DNA of 64,000 nt from Polycladomyces subterraneus. Its GTDB lineage: Bacteria > Bacillota > Bacilli > Thermoactinomycetales > JIR-001. A program made the translations under genes and the position numbers. This document shows positions 1 to 8,528 of this stretch, piece after piece; position 1 is the stretch's first letter; the number at the start of each line of letters is the position of its first letter. The notes below the pieces were generated by a model that saw only the letters and a list, made by a program, of their open reading frames with translations, was not told where the DNA came from and made no database searches. The stretch is from the NCBI RefSeq assembly GCF_030433435.1, contig NZ_JANRHH010000028.1:1-64000 (forward strand), written 5' to 3'.

Positions 1-343
1 TTCATTACCGTACGATGAATAGTGCGTGTAGGGTCTTCTTCTCCGAATGACAGCCTGCTTGCAAAAGCTTCATCAGGCGGTACACACGCTTGTGATTTAC
101 GTGTATTCCGTATTTTCGCTTCAAAAGAATCCGCATTCTTCGGTATCCGTATATCCCTTTCAGCCTGTGGTACTCCAATGAAAGGATCTGTTTGATTTCA
201 TGATCTCGACGGCAGGTTTGTCTTTTTAACCACTTGTAATAGCCGCTCCGGGATACTTGAGCGATCTTACACAGCAGTTGAACAGGATACTTGTGCTTAA
301 GTTGGTGAATGATGTTGAACCTCAACGTTTTGGAACATCCCAC
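1..343 (-). pseudogene. IS3 transposase OrfB, N-terminal part, frameshifted
   Basis: The protein begins MGCSKTLRFNIIHQLKHKYP and contains the HTH-like OrfB N-terminal region (SRSGYYKW, then IYGYRRM). The DDE catalytic domain would lie beyond the left edge. The frame ends in a stop at 5-7. Near positions 45-58 the expected family sequence continues in another frame as AVIRRRRPYTHYSS, so the gene has a net frameshift there, most simply a 2-base loss. Translation would normally be entered from orfA by -1 slippage at 361-367. I treat it as broken; a sequencing error is the alternative. Confidence 0.65.
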
Positions 344-360
344 CCCTCTTGAAGCAACAA

Positions 361-367
361 CTTTTTT
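361..367 (-). other. A6G slippery heptamer for -1 frameshift (orfA to orfB)
   Basis: On the minus strand the frame encoding a leucine-zipper-like segment (ENLRLRAENEYLKKLLL) reads CTA AAA AAG, so the heptamer A-AAA-AAG is in the correct zero frame. Slipping by -1 leads into the orfB frame. This matches the programmed frameshift known in IS3-family elements. The zipper segment is itself out of frame with the start of orfA because of a lesion near 400-408. Confidence 0.6.
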
Positions 368-373
368 AGATAC

Positions 374-652
374 TCATTTTCTGCCCGAAGTCGCAGGTTC
401 TCCTAAACTGTTCGCTTTAGGAGGCCTTCCTCTTTTCTTACCTTCTTTGGCCGGCATTGTCCGTTGATCTTTCAAACCTTCCGGTCCCTTCTCAGCATAG
501 GCTTTTAGCCATCTTCTCACATACGAATGGGATGGCAATCCCAATTCCTTAGCGATGGTTTCCACGCCCTTGTGTTCTTCATGATACATTTTGACTGCTT
601 TCAACTTAAACTCCTGACTGAACGAACCGAACTTTTGCCCCTTTTTGGCCAT
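374..652 (-). pseudogene. IS3 transposase OrfA (HTH protein), frameshifted near its end
   Basis: The 92-residue frame begins MAKKGQKFGSFSQEFKLKAV and has the helix-turn-helix of IS3 OrfA proteins (TIAKELGLPSHSYVRRWLKAY), followed by the basic linker KKRGRPPK. The normal leucine zipper is missing from this frame, which ends in GEPATSGRK. The zipper is instead present in another frame just downstream (minus-strand sense, about 355-400). A small deletion near 400-408 therefore separates the HTH from the zipper. It reads toward lower coordinates, and its promoter would lie in the terminal repeat. Confidence 0.65.
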
Positions 653-741
653 GGAAAAGCCCCCCTTTTAAGTAGATTTACGCACACTTTTTATTGCGTG
701 TCTACTTTAAGGGAGGCACTTCAGACAGCCGGCTTTTTTTC

Positions 742-2751
742 TCAACCCAACAGCTGCTCTACCTGTGCGATCACATGATCGACGGTGAAGCCGTACTCTT
801 TCATGACCAGGGAACCCGGAGCGGATGCACCGAAACGATCCACCCCGATCACGGCTCCCAGCTCGCCGACGTAGCGGTCCCATCCCATCGGATGTGCCGC
901 TTCGATGGCGACGCGAGCAGAAACTTCTTTTGGCAGAACTGATTGCCGATATGCTTCGGGTTGTTGTTCAAACCGCTCACGGCAAGGCATGCTGACCACA
1001 CGTACGTGAATCCCTTTTTCAGCCAATTTCTTTTGCGCCTGCACCGCCAAGCTGACTTCGGAACCAGTCGCGATCAGGATCGCTTGCGGACTACCGTTCG
1101 CTGCTTCGGACAGTACGTAGGCACCACGCCGCACGCCGTCTTTGGCCAATTCGGCCGTTCCCTCCAATACCGGCAGGCTTTGCCGCGTCAGGATCAACGC
1201 CGTCGGGCCATCCTGTTCTTCCATAGCCAACCGCCAGGCTGCCATCGTTTCGTTGGCATCCGCCGGACGGATGACTTTCAACCCCGGAATGAGTCGAAGA
1301 GACGGGATTTGTTCGATCGGTTCGTGTGTGGGCCCGTCTTCCCCGACTGCGATGCTGTCGTGAGTAAAGACATAGGTCACCGGGAGCTGCATCAGTGCCG
1401 CCAACCGGATGGACGGACGCAGATAGTCGGAGAACACCAGGAATGTGGCACCGTACGGACGGACACCACCGTGCAGGGCCATCCCGTTGAGGGCCGCACC
1501 CATGCCGTGCTCCCGCACTCCGAACCACACATTGCGCCCCGTATAGTCTTTGGCGCCGAAAATCCCTTCTTCTTTCATCGTCGTATTGTTGGAAGAAGCC
1601 AAGTCAGCCGAGCCACCGTACAGGGTCGGCACGTTTTTGGCAATGGCGTTGATCGCTTCACCTGACGCTTTGCGGGTGGCCATTCCCTTGTCATCCGCAG
1701 GGTAGACCGGCAGATCGCGATCCCATCCCTCCGGCAGTCGACCTGCAATGGCCAGATCCAGCTCTGCGGCCAGTTCCGGATATGCCTCGCGGTACGCTTC
1801 CATGAGGCGGTTCCACTCTGCTTCCGCCTGTTTGGCTTTTTCTTTCCATTCGGCAAAGTGTTGGCGCACTTCCTCCGGGACAAAGAACGGCTCGTCGGAC
1901 GGCCAGCCGTATGCCTTCCGCACCAACGCGGCTTCCTCTGCTCCGAGCGGCGCCCCGTGCACTTTGTGCGTACCCGCTTTGTTGGGGCTGCCGTACCCGA
2001 TGGTGGTTTTCACCTCGATCAAGGTCGGGCGATCCTTGACGGCTTGCGCCTCACGAATGGCTGCACTCAACGCATCCAAATCATCCTCATCTTCCACTTT
2101 CAGCACGTGCCAACCGTAGGACTCGAAGCGTTTTTTCACATCTTCGCTGAACGCCAGCGCCAGATCGCCGTCCAGTGAAATGTCATTGGAATCGTACAGA
2201 ACGATCAACTTGCCCAGTTTCAAATGGCCAGCCAACGAAGCGGCTTCTGCGGCCACACCTTCCATCAGGTCGCCGTCACTGGCGATGACGTAGGTGTAGT
2301 GATCCACGACCGGGAAGTTCTCCCGGTTGAATTTGGCCGCTAAATGGCGCTCCGCCATCGCCATCCCCACCGCCATCGAAATTCCTTGACCGAGCGGACC
2401 GGTCGTTGCTTCTACACCCGGAGTGTGCCCGTATTCCGGATGACCCGGTGTCCGACTGCCCCATTGGCGGAACCGCTTCAACTCTTCCATGGGTAGATCA
2501 TAACCGGTCAGATGCAACAAGCTGTACAGCATGGCCGAACCGTGTCCCGCGGACAGAACAAAACGGTCACGGTTGAACCATTTCGGGTTGTCCGGGTTGT
2601 GACGCATAAATTTGGTCCACAGTAAGTATGCCATCGGTGCCGCCCCCATCGGCATGCCGGGGTGGCCCGAATTGGCCTGTTCCACCATGTCGATCGACAA
2701 CACGCGAATGGCGTTGATAGCCATTTTTTCGATCGGGTTGGACGTGGTCAT
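742..2751 (-). CDS. tkt: transketolase
   Basis: The 669-residue product has the usual transketolase length. It transfers two-carbon ketol units between sugar phosphates in the non-oxidative pentose phosphate pathway, using thiamine diphosphate and Mg2+ in the cytosol. Visible motifs are [13 protein letters not shown] near residues 28-40, the TPP/Mg motif ASDGDLMEG around 157-165 with a following N-D-I-S, and the transketolase signature [19 protein letters not shown] in the central pyrimidine-binding domain. The start has a clear GAGGAGGAG ribosome-binding site. It appears monocistronic with an extended -10 promoter at 2802-2810. The IS3 element ends 19 bp after its stop codon, leaving the gene intact. 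Confidence 0.97.
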   Translation of the reverse strand: MTTSNPIEKMAINAIRVLSIDMVEQANSGHPGMPMGAAPMAYLLWTKFMRHNPDNPKWFNRDRFVLSAGHGSAMLYSLLHLTGYDLPMEELKRFRQWGSRTPGHPEYGHTPGVEATTGPLGQGISMAVGMAMAERHLAAKFNRENFPVVDHYTYVIASDGDLMEGVAAEAASLAGHLKLGKLIVLYDSNDISLDGDLALAFSEDVKKRFESYGWHVLKVEDEDDLDALSAAIREAQAVKDRPTLIEVKTTIGYGSPNKAGTHKVHGAPLGAEEAALVRKAYGWPSDEPFFVPEEVRQHFAEWKEKAKQAEAEWNRLMEAYREAYPELAAELDLAIAGRLPEGWDRDLPVYPADDKGMATRKASGEAINAIAKNVPTLYGGSADLASSNNTTMKEEGIFGAKDYTGRNVWFGVREHGMGAALNGMALHGGVRPYGATFLVFSDYLRPSIRLAALMQLPVTYVFTHDSIAVGEDGPTHEPIEQIPSLRLIPGLKVIRPADANETMAAWRLAMEEQDGPTALILTRQSLPVLEGTAELAKDGVRRGAYVLSEAANGSPQAILIATGSEVSLAVQAQKKLAEKGIHVRVVSMPCRERFEQQPEAYRQSVLPKEVSARVAIEAAHPMGWDRYVGELGAVIGVDRFGASAPGSLVMKEYGFTVDHVIAQVEQLLG

Positions 2752-2801
2752 CTCGATTGCTCCTCCTCACGTATCCCACACGTTCTGTGACTGCCCAGAT
2801 C

Positions 2802-2810
2802 ATTATAACA
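2802..2810 (-). promoter_or_regulatory. extended -10 promoter of tkt
   Basis: The minus strand reads TGTTATAAT, a perfect TATAAT with a TGn extension, 51 bp before the tkt start. A good -35 is not visible at 17 bp, as is common for extended -10 promoters. The element lies between the dtd stop codon and tkt, so tkt can be transcribed separately from relA-dtd. Confidence 0.6.
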
Positions 2811-2824
2811 TACTGTGATCGGGT

Positions 2825-3277
2825 TTACTTGGGCTTGCTTTCCAGCAGAATGGTGACCGGCCCGTCGTTGATCAGCTCCACTTGCATCATAGCGCCGAAC
2901 ACGCCCGTTTCCACCCGTACGCCGTGTTCTCTGAGCAGTTGATTGAACCGGTCGTAAAGGACAGTCGCCTCTTCCGGCCGGGCCGCAGCCATAAAATTGG
3001 GCCGACGCCCTTTTCGGCAATCACCGTACAGCGTAAACTGCGAAACCGACAAAATACTCCCTTCCACATCCAACAGGGAGCGATTCATCTTACCTTCTTC
3101 ATCTTCGAAAATCCGAAGGTGTACCACCTTTTCTGCCAAATATCTCAGGTCATCCTCATCGTCACCGTCGGTGAACCCGACCAGCAGGACCAAGCCGTGG
3201 TCGATTTCGCCGACTATGTTTCCCTCCACCTTGACCCTGGCTTCCTTCGCCCGTTGCAATACGATCCTCACAATCAC
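2825..3277 (-). CDS. dtd: D-aminoacyl-tRNA deacylase
   Basis: The 150-residue protein matches Dtd in length and motifs: [19 protein letters not shown] at about 77-95 (active-site SQFTL region) and NDGPVTILL near the C-terminus, the Gly-Pro motif that gives chiral selectivity. It hydrolyses D-amino acids (and glycine) mischarged onto tRNA in the cytosol. It starts 13 bp downstream of the relA stop codon; relA-dtd is a familiar Bacillales operon, so co-transcription is likely. Confidence 0.95.
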   Translation of the reverse strand: MIVRIVLQRAKEARVKVEGNIVGEIDHGLVLLVGFTDGDDEDDLRYLAEKVVHLRIFEDEEGKMNRSLLDVEGSILSVSQFTLYGDCRKGRRPNFMAAARPEEATVLYDRFNQLLREHGVRVETGVFGAMMQVELINDGPVTILLESKPK

Positions 3278-3290
3278 CCTCCTGTTCTAC

Positions 3291-5447
3291 CTACTGCATG
3301 ATGCGTCGCACACTGTAGATATCCCGGATGCGTTTGACCCGTTCCACCACCGACTGCAAATGGTGAATGTTTCGGATCAGCAATGTCATGTGAATCTTCG
3401 CCATGCCGTGGCGATCAGCCTTACCGCTGACAGCAGTCAAATGCGTTTTTGTTTCGGATACGGCCTGCAATACTTCGTGGAGAAATCCCTGCCGATCCAA
3501 ACCGGAAATCTCGATGTCCACATGATAGGATTGCTCGCCTTCGCCTTCCCATTCCACGCCGATCATGCGTTCCGGTTCGACTGATTGGATGTTGGGGCAG
3601 TCCTTGCGATGAACGGACACACCACGTCCCCGGGTGACAAACCCAATGATTTCGTCGCCCGGTACGGGGTTGCAACATCGGGACAGGCGCACCAACAGAT
3701 TGTCCACGCCCTTGACCCGAACGCCCTGTGCCACTTTTCGGCGCTGGGTCGGCATGTTTTTCACTTCGGGCAGAACGACGGGGGTTGCATCCTCTTCCTG
3801 CTTCAAGCCTTCCGTCAGCTTGTTGACGACCTGTGCCGTGGAGATGCCGCCGTAACCGACAGCGGCATACATATCTTCCTCATCCTGAAAGTTAAATTTG
3901 GCAGCGGTTTCTTTCAACCTATCGGCCGTCAGTACCTCGCTCGGGTTGAAATCGTGCTTTCTCAGAAGGGCCTCGATCATCTCTTGCCCTTTGGCGACAC
4001 TTTCCTCCCTGCGCTGCTTTTTGAACCAACTGCGGATCTTGTTGCGGGCATGGGACGACTTAACGATCTTCAACCAGTCCTGGCTGGGACCGTAACTGTG
4101 CTTCGACGTGAGAATCTCCACTATATCGCCTGTTTTCAACTTGTGGTCCAGTGGTACGATCTTCCCGTTCACCTTGGCGCCGATGCATTTGTTGCCCACT
4201 TCGGTGTGAATGCGGTAGGCAAAATCCAACGGAACCGATCCGGCCGGCAGTTCGATGACATCCCCTTTGGGGGTAAATACGAACACGGAGTCGGAAAACA
4301 GATCCATTTTCAGGTTTTCCATGAACTCCCTGGCATCCTTAGCCTCTTGCTGCAGTTCCATGATTTCGCGGAACCACTTCAATTTATCCTCGAAGGAGCC
4401 CGGTTGGTAACTTTGCCCTTCTTTGTATGCCCAGTGAGCCGCGATCCCATATTCGGCCGTTTGGTGCATCTCCTTGGTCCGAATCTGAACTTCGATCGGT
4501 TCTCCTTTCGGGCCGATCACGGTAGTGTGCAGCGACTGGTACATGTTGGTCTTAGGCATGGCTATATAGTCTTTAAACCGACCAGGCATCGGTTTCCATA
4601 TGGTGTGAATAATCCCCAACACTGCATAACAATCACGGATGGTGTCAACGATGACACGGACCGCCAGCAAGTCGTAAATCTCGTTAAACTGCTTGTGCTG
4701 GGTCACCATTTTTTTGTAGATACTGTAAATGTGCTTGGGACGACCGGAAATCTCTGCTTCGATTCCCGTTTGTTCCAGCCGTTCCCGGATCGTTTTGACC
4801 ACTTGTTCGATATATTGCTCACGCTCTGCCCGTTTTTTGCGCATCAGATTGACGATCCGGTAATATTGTTGGGGATTGAGATAGCGTAGCGCCGTATCCT
4901 CCAACTCCCACTTGATCCGGGAAATACCCAGACGATGAGCCAACGGCGCAAAAATTTCCAATGTCTCGTTGGCGATGCGCCGTTGCTTTTCCTCGGGCAA
5001 GTGCTTCAGCGTGCGCATATTGTGCAATCGGTCCGCCAGCTTGATCAGGATCACCCGGAAGTCTTGCGCCATCGCCACGAACATCTTGCGGTGGTTTTCC
5101 GCCTGGTGTTCTTCGGTCGATTTATAATTCATCCGGATTTTCAGTTTCGTGACGCCGTCCACCAATTGCGTCACCGTTTCCCCGAACTCTTCTTTCAATG
5201 TGTCCAGCGTTACACCCGTATCTTCCACCACATCGTGCAACATGGCAGCCATCAGTGTGATCGCATCCATCTGTAGATCGACCAGGATCTCGGCCACAGC
5301 TACCGGGTGGTGGATATACGGCTCGCCCGATTTGCGAAACTGGCCTTCATGCGCTTGTTTCGCAAATTGATATGCTTTCTCCACTTTTTTCAGATCTTCT
5401 TCACTGAGATATCGTGCCGCTTTCTCCAAGAGCTGCTCAATCGGCAT
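3291..5447 (-). CDS. relA: bifunctional (p)ppGpp synthetase/hydrolase RelA
   Basis: This long Rel protein (about 718 residues) makes (p)ppGpp from ATP and GDP/GTP and also hydrolyses it; it is the central stringent-response enzyme. From the N-terminus I see the HD hydrolase domain (IHHPVAVAEIL, LHDVVEDT, ADRLHNMRTL), the synthetase domain (GRPKHIYSIYKKM, RFKDYIAMPKTNMYQSLHTT), a TGS domain (FTPKGDVIELPAGS), the conserved CCNPVPGDEI zinc-finger region and a C-terminal ACT domain. Intact HD and synthetase motifs argue that both activities are present. The frame can be extended to a GTG at 5459, but the ATG at 5447 has the better GGGTGA ribosome-binding site. Confidence 0.96.
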   Translation of the reverse strand: MPIEQLLEKAARYLSEEDLKKVEKAYQFAKQAHEGQFRKSGEPYIHHPVAVAEILVDLQMDAITLMAAMLHDVVEDTGVTLDTLKEEFGETVTQLVDGVTKLKIRMNYKSTEEHQAENHRKMFVAMAQDFRVILIKLADRLHNMRTLKHLPEEKQRRIANETLEIFAPLAHRLGISRIKWELEDTALRYLNPQQYYRIVNLMRKKRAEREQYIEQVVKTIRERLEQTGIEAEISGRPKHIYSIYKKMVTQHKQFNEIYDLLAVRVIVDTIRDCYAVLGIIHTIWKPMPGRFKDYIAMPKTNMYQSLHTTVIGPKGEPIEVQIRTKEMHQTAEYGIAAHWAYKEGQSYQPGSFEDKLKWFREIMELQQEAKDAREFMENLKMDLFSDSVFVFTPKGDVIELPAGSVPLDFAYRIHTEVGNKCIGAKVNGKIVPLDHKLKTGDIVEILTSKHSYGPSQDWLKIVKSSHARNKIRSWFKKQRREESVAKGQEMIEALLRKHDFNPSEVLTADRLKETAAKFNFQDEEDMYAAVGYGGISTAQVVNKLTEGLKQEEDATPVVLPEVKNMPTQRRKVAQGVRVKGVDNLLVRLSRCCNPVPGDEIIGFVTRGRGVSVHRKDCPNIQSVEPERMIGVEWEGEGEQSYHVDIEISGLDRQGFLHEVLQAVSETKTHLTAVSGKADRHGMAKIHMTLLIRNIHHLQSVVERVKRIRDIYSVRRIMQ

Positions 5448-5692
5448 TGCCAGTTTCACCCGTTCAATATCCGAAGTTTTTCCTTTAATTATCTATTAAG
5501 GCAGATGGAAAGTAAAGAGGCAGTGGGAGATTCTCAGAGGATTGACAAAAGCTCGTCAACTTCGCGATGGCGGCTAACCCATGCAGGGTGAGACGCTTCA
5601 TCCGCTCGTGTCTGCTAAATGGAGGAAAGAACAGGGAAAGACCGTTGGAAAACGACAGCAGCTGTTATAGAAGTGATTGGCAAAAGAAATAG
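5448..5692. other. non-coding stretch upstream of relA
   Basis: About 245 bases separate relA from the hairpin at 5693-5741. I see no conserved protein frame and no convincing -35/-10 pair. The relA promoter and leader should lie here on the minus strand. Confidence 0.4.
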
Positions 5693-5741
5693 GTCGTCTC
5701 CCATCTTTCTAACAACGCTTTCGAAAAAGATGAGAGACGAC
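5693..5741 (-). terminator. long hairpin, likely terminator of the small membrane protein gene
   Basis: The arms GTCGTCTCCCATCTTTCT (5693-5710) and 5724-5741 pair over 17 of 18 positions around a 13-base loop. On the minus strand the stem is followed by CTATTTCTTTTG, moderately U-rich. It sits 22 bp beyond the stop codon of the gene at 5763-6137. Confidence 0.6.
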
Positions 5742-5762
5742 TTCTGGCATTCCTTGGATCGG

Positions 5763-6137
5763 TCATTTATTCGTCTTTTCTTTCGAATGCTCCGCCGCAC
5801 GCCATGTAAACAATTTCGTATTTCTCCTAAGATGAATGAGTACGGCAGAAAAGACGAGCGCCGCAAACAGCAGCATGCCGTATTTCAGGTATTCCTCCGT
5901 TCGGTACATGAGAACCGGTGCCACGATAACACCGCCGTACGAAGCGATTTCAAAACTCCACAACAGCCATTTCCACACACGGTACAAATAACTGCGAAAA
6001 TGAATGTCTCCCGGTCGGAACAGCTCCCGAAACAACAGGACTATCAGGGAGACCATCCACAAAATCATCGCGGTAAGAATAATGCGTCCAAAACCCGCTA
6101 TCAGTGCCTGAAAAAATTCATGTAGCCATTCCATCAT
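5763..6137 (-). CDS. small membrane protein of unknown function
   Basis: I do not recognise a family. The 124-residue product has about three hydrophobic segments: one near residues 15-38 (LILTAMILWMVSLIVLLF-like) and two between about 60 and 100 that contain EIASYGGVIVAPVLM and LLFAALVFSAVLIHL. It ends in a charged tail (EHSKEKTNK). I place the start at the ATG-ATG pair at 6137 because AAAAGGAGAGAG lies just before it; an in-frame ATG further upstream lacks such a site. It stands alone between relA and the penicillin-binding protein gene, with hairpins on both sides. Confidence 0.6.
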   Translation of the reverse strand: MMEWLHEFFQALIAGFGRIILTAMILWMVSLIVLLFRELFRPGDIHFRSYLYRVWKWLLWSFEIASYGGVIVAPVLMYRTEEYLKYGMLLFAALVFSAVLIHLRRNTKLFTWRAAEHSKEKTNK

Positions 6138-6262
6138 GGCTCTCTCCTTTTTGCCGATCTCATGCATAATAGTATATCATAGTATATCTTTGTTTTAACA
6201 CAATACCAAGATTTTTCAAAGCAACAGTGCATTGGAACGGGAGTGATAACAGCTTGGGGAAA

Positions 6263-6289
6263 GCCGTCTCCCACCAGCCGGGAGACGGC
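6263..6289 (-). terminator. terminator downstream of the class A PBP gene
   Basis: GCCGTCTCCC (6263-6272) and GGGAGACGGC (6280-6289) form a perfect 10-bp stem with a 7-base loop. On the minus strand the stem is followed by TTTCCCC. It lies 21 bp past the stop of the gene at 6311-8398. Confidence 0.75.
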
Positions 6290-6310
6290 TCCAAAATCAT
6301 TTCCATAGAA

Positions 6311-8398
6311 TCAATGCAACCGCCACTCTTGCAATCGTTTCTCCCATTCATGCTTTTTCTTCTTCAAACTCTCCTTGATCCGTTTTTCCTCTTGCTTCCA
6401 CAAATCTTTCAAGCCTTCCTTGATTTTTTTGGCTGCCTTTTCCTCAGGTGTTTGCGGTTTGGGCTGGGGTTTGGGGCTGCGATCGATCTTGGGCGGTTTG
6501 CTCAGGTGAACGGTGTCCAGACGAAATGCCTGGGCCGGTTGGCCTGCCAACGCACGGGACATCATTTCCCGGAAAATGATTGCCGCACTATCCCCTGCGG
6601 CAGTTCGGAGAAAATGTTGCGCATCCGTTTTGTCGTAGCCGAGCCATACCGCCCCCACTAGTTGCGGCGTGTAGCCGACGAACCAGTTGTCCTTGTTCCC
6701 ATCGTTCATACCCGGCATTTGTGTGGTACCAGTTTTTCCTGCTACTTCCCTTCCTGGAATTCGTGCTTGCTTCCCGGTTCCTTCCAACACAACACCGCGT
6801 AACATGTAGGTAATGGACTGCGCCACTTTTTTACTGGTCACCCGTGTCACTTTTTTATACCAGCGCCCCAACTGTTCTCCGTCCGCCGTCTCGATTTTGC
6901 GAATGGTATGGGCTTCCACCATCAGACCGTTGTTGGGGAAAACGGAGTAGGCCTGCGCCATTCTAAGCGGCGAAGTCCCTTCCCTCAAACCGCCCAACGC
7001 CAGACCCAACTGACGGTCCTCCTTGGTAATTGGGATTTCAAACCGTTCCAGCGCACCGATTCCTTTGTCGATACCGATTTGTTGCAGCAGCCAAACTGCC
7101 GGAACATTGGCGGAATCGATCACGGCCTCATACATCGTCAAACGGCCGAGATAATGTCCATCGTGGTTTTGCGGGCGGTAACCACCGAAATCCATCGGTT
7201 CGTCTTTGAGAACCGATCCGATCTGCCAACCCTGTTCCAGCGCCGGGGTGTACACCGCCAACGGTTTGAGCGCCGAGCCCGGCTGACGTTTCAACTGTGT
7301 CGCGTGGTTGAATCCGCGGAAAACGTGTTCTCCGCGGCCACCAACCAATGCCCGGATACCCCCTGTGGACGGGTCCAACAGAACGGCGCCGCTCTGGATC
7401 AGCTGATCCGCCTTGCTTTGCGGGAACAGACTGTCGTCGTTGTACACAGTTTCCGCCACCCGTTGCATACGGGGGTCCAGTTCCGTGTAAATGCGCAATC
7501 CTCCGTGTAGTACCTCGTTGGCCGTCAGCCCATATTTGCTGATGGCTTCCTGAATAATGGCATCTACGTACCATGGGTACTTTCCGTTGTACGGATCCCG
7601 CTTTTTCCGCTCCAGCACGATGTCTTGGTTTTCCGCCTGTTTCATCTGCTGTTCAGTGATATAGCCCTGATCTTTCATCAATCGCAAAACGACATTCCGA
7701 CGCTCCATCGCCTGATTGAAATGCTTGTAGGGAGACAGGGCGGAAGGCGCTTTGATCATCCCCGCCAGCATCGCCGATTCACCCAGCGTCAGCTGGCTGA
7801 CGTCCTTGCCAAAATAGGTGCGTGCAGCCTGTTTGATCCCCCAGGCCCCTTCACCGAAATAGATTCGATTGAGATACATCTCGAGGATTTGATTTTTGGA
7901 ATAAGTGCGTTCGATTTTCTTGGCATACAAAAACTCTTTCAATTTCCTCTCCAACGTGCGATCCTGTGTCAAGAATTCATTCTTGGCCAGTTGCTGGGTC
8001 AAAGTACTGCCGCCCTGAACCGTCTTCCCGGACAGCAAATTGACCCATAATGCCCGCAGAGTGCCAATGTAATCAACGCCCCCGTGTTCGTAAAACCGAC
8101 GATCCTCTGTAGCAATCACCGCATGGATCAAGTAAGGGGGGATCTGCCGGAATTTCACCCCTTCCCGGTTTGACATCATGATTTTGCTGGCCACCCGCCC
8201 ATATCGGTCATAAATGATGGTCGGCTGATCCACCGGCTTGGCTAAGGAGTCGACATCAGTCATCGCGATCGCGATATTGATGCCGATCAAAAAGATGACA
8301 ACGAAACCGGCCAATCCCCACGTCAGCCGACGAACCCATGGTTTGGCCCACTGACGGGATACCCATCTTCGGACAAGTGTGATCGTTTGGATCTTCAT
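6311..8398 (-). CDS. class A penicillin-binding protein (PBP1A family)
   Basis: The roughly 695-residue bifunctional murein synthase polymerises lipid II and crosslinks peptidoglycan outside the membrane. It has a short basic cytoplasmic N-terminus, one membrane segment at about 28-48, a GT51 transglycosylase domain (ATEDRRFYEH with catalytic Glu98; GGSTLTQQLAKN at 129-140) and a transpeptidase domain with S375-A-L-K378, SAN at 429-431 and KTGT at 555-558. The C-terminal tail is Lys/Pro/Glu-rich and probably extracellular. I chose the ATG at 8398 (MKIQTITLV) because GGAGAGGAG precedes it; the longer frame begins at 8470 without one. All catalytic motifs are intact. Confidence 0.93.
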   Translation of the reverse strand: MKIQTITLVRRWVSRQWAKPWVRRLTWGLAGFVVIFLIGINIAIAMTDVDSLAKPVDQPTIIYDRYGRVASKIMMSNREGVKFRQIPPYLIHAVIATEDRRFYEHGGVDYIGTLRALWVNLLSGKTVQGGSTLTQQLAKNEFLTQDRTLERKLKEFLYAKKIERTYSKNQILEMYLNRIYFGEGAWGIKQAARTYFGKDVSQLTLGESAMLAGMIKAPSALSPYKHFNQAMERRNVVLRLMKDQGYITEQQMKQAENQDIVLERKKRDPYNGKYPWYVDAIIQEAISKYGLTANEVLHGGLRIYTELDPRMQRVAETVYNDDSLFPQSKADQLIQSGAVLLDPSTGGIRALVGGRGEHVFRGFNHATQLKRQPGSALKPLAVYTPALEQGWQIGSVLKDEPMDFGGYRPQNHDGHYLGRLTMYEAVIDSANVPAVWLLQQIGIDKGIGALERFEIPITKEDRQLGLALGGLREGTSPLRMAQAYSVFPNNGLMVEAHTIRKIETADGEQLGRWYKKVTRVTSKKVAQSITYMLRGVVLEGTGKQARIPGREVAGKTGTTQMPGMNDGNKDNWFVGYTPQLVGAVWLGYDKTDAQHFLRTAAGDSAAIIFREMMSRALAGQPAQAFRLDTVHLSKPPKIDRSPKPQPKPQTPEEKAAKKIKEGLKDLWKQEEKRIKESLKKKKHEWEKRLQEWRLH

Positions 8399-8528
8399 CT
8401 CCTCTCCTCCACTCCCAGGGTGTTGCGGTTCCATGTCCGGTAAATTCCTTGTGTCGGACGGCCGCAACACCCTTTTTCACATACTCCTTCATCCATAACG
8501 CGATTTTCGTGGTTTTGGTTTTTCCCGT

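Larger units (their letters stand above)
1..723 (-). mobile_element. IS3-family insertion sequence, decayed, cut by window edge
   Basis: Two overlapping transposase frames (orfA 374-652, orfB reading off the left edge) with IS3-type layout lie on the minus strand. The upstream end reads TGAAGTGCCTCCCTTAAAG on the minus strand, ending near 723; this resembles the TG-starting terminal repeats of IS150-like members of the IS3 family. The boundary is placed by this resemblance, because the partner end and target duplication are outside the window. A short inverted pair, AAGTAGA at 670-676 and TCTACTT at 701-707, lies just inside the end. Both frames carry frameshifts, so this copy is probably inactive. 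Confidence 0.75.

Noticed and set aside
943-1665. 240-codon plus-strand frame opposite tkt
   Set aside because: It is antisense to a well-supported gene, has no ribosome-binding site and no recognisable domain; long antisense frames are common in GC-rich DNA.
3585-4889. 434-codon plus-strand frame opposite relA
   Set aside because: Shadow of the relA codons; composition without domain pattern.
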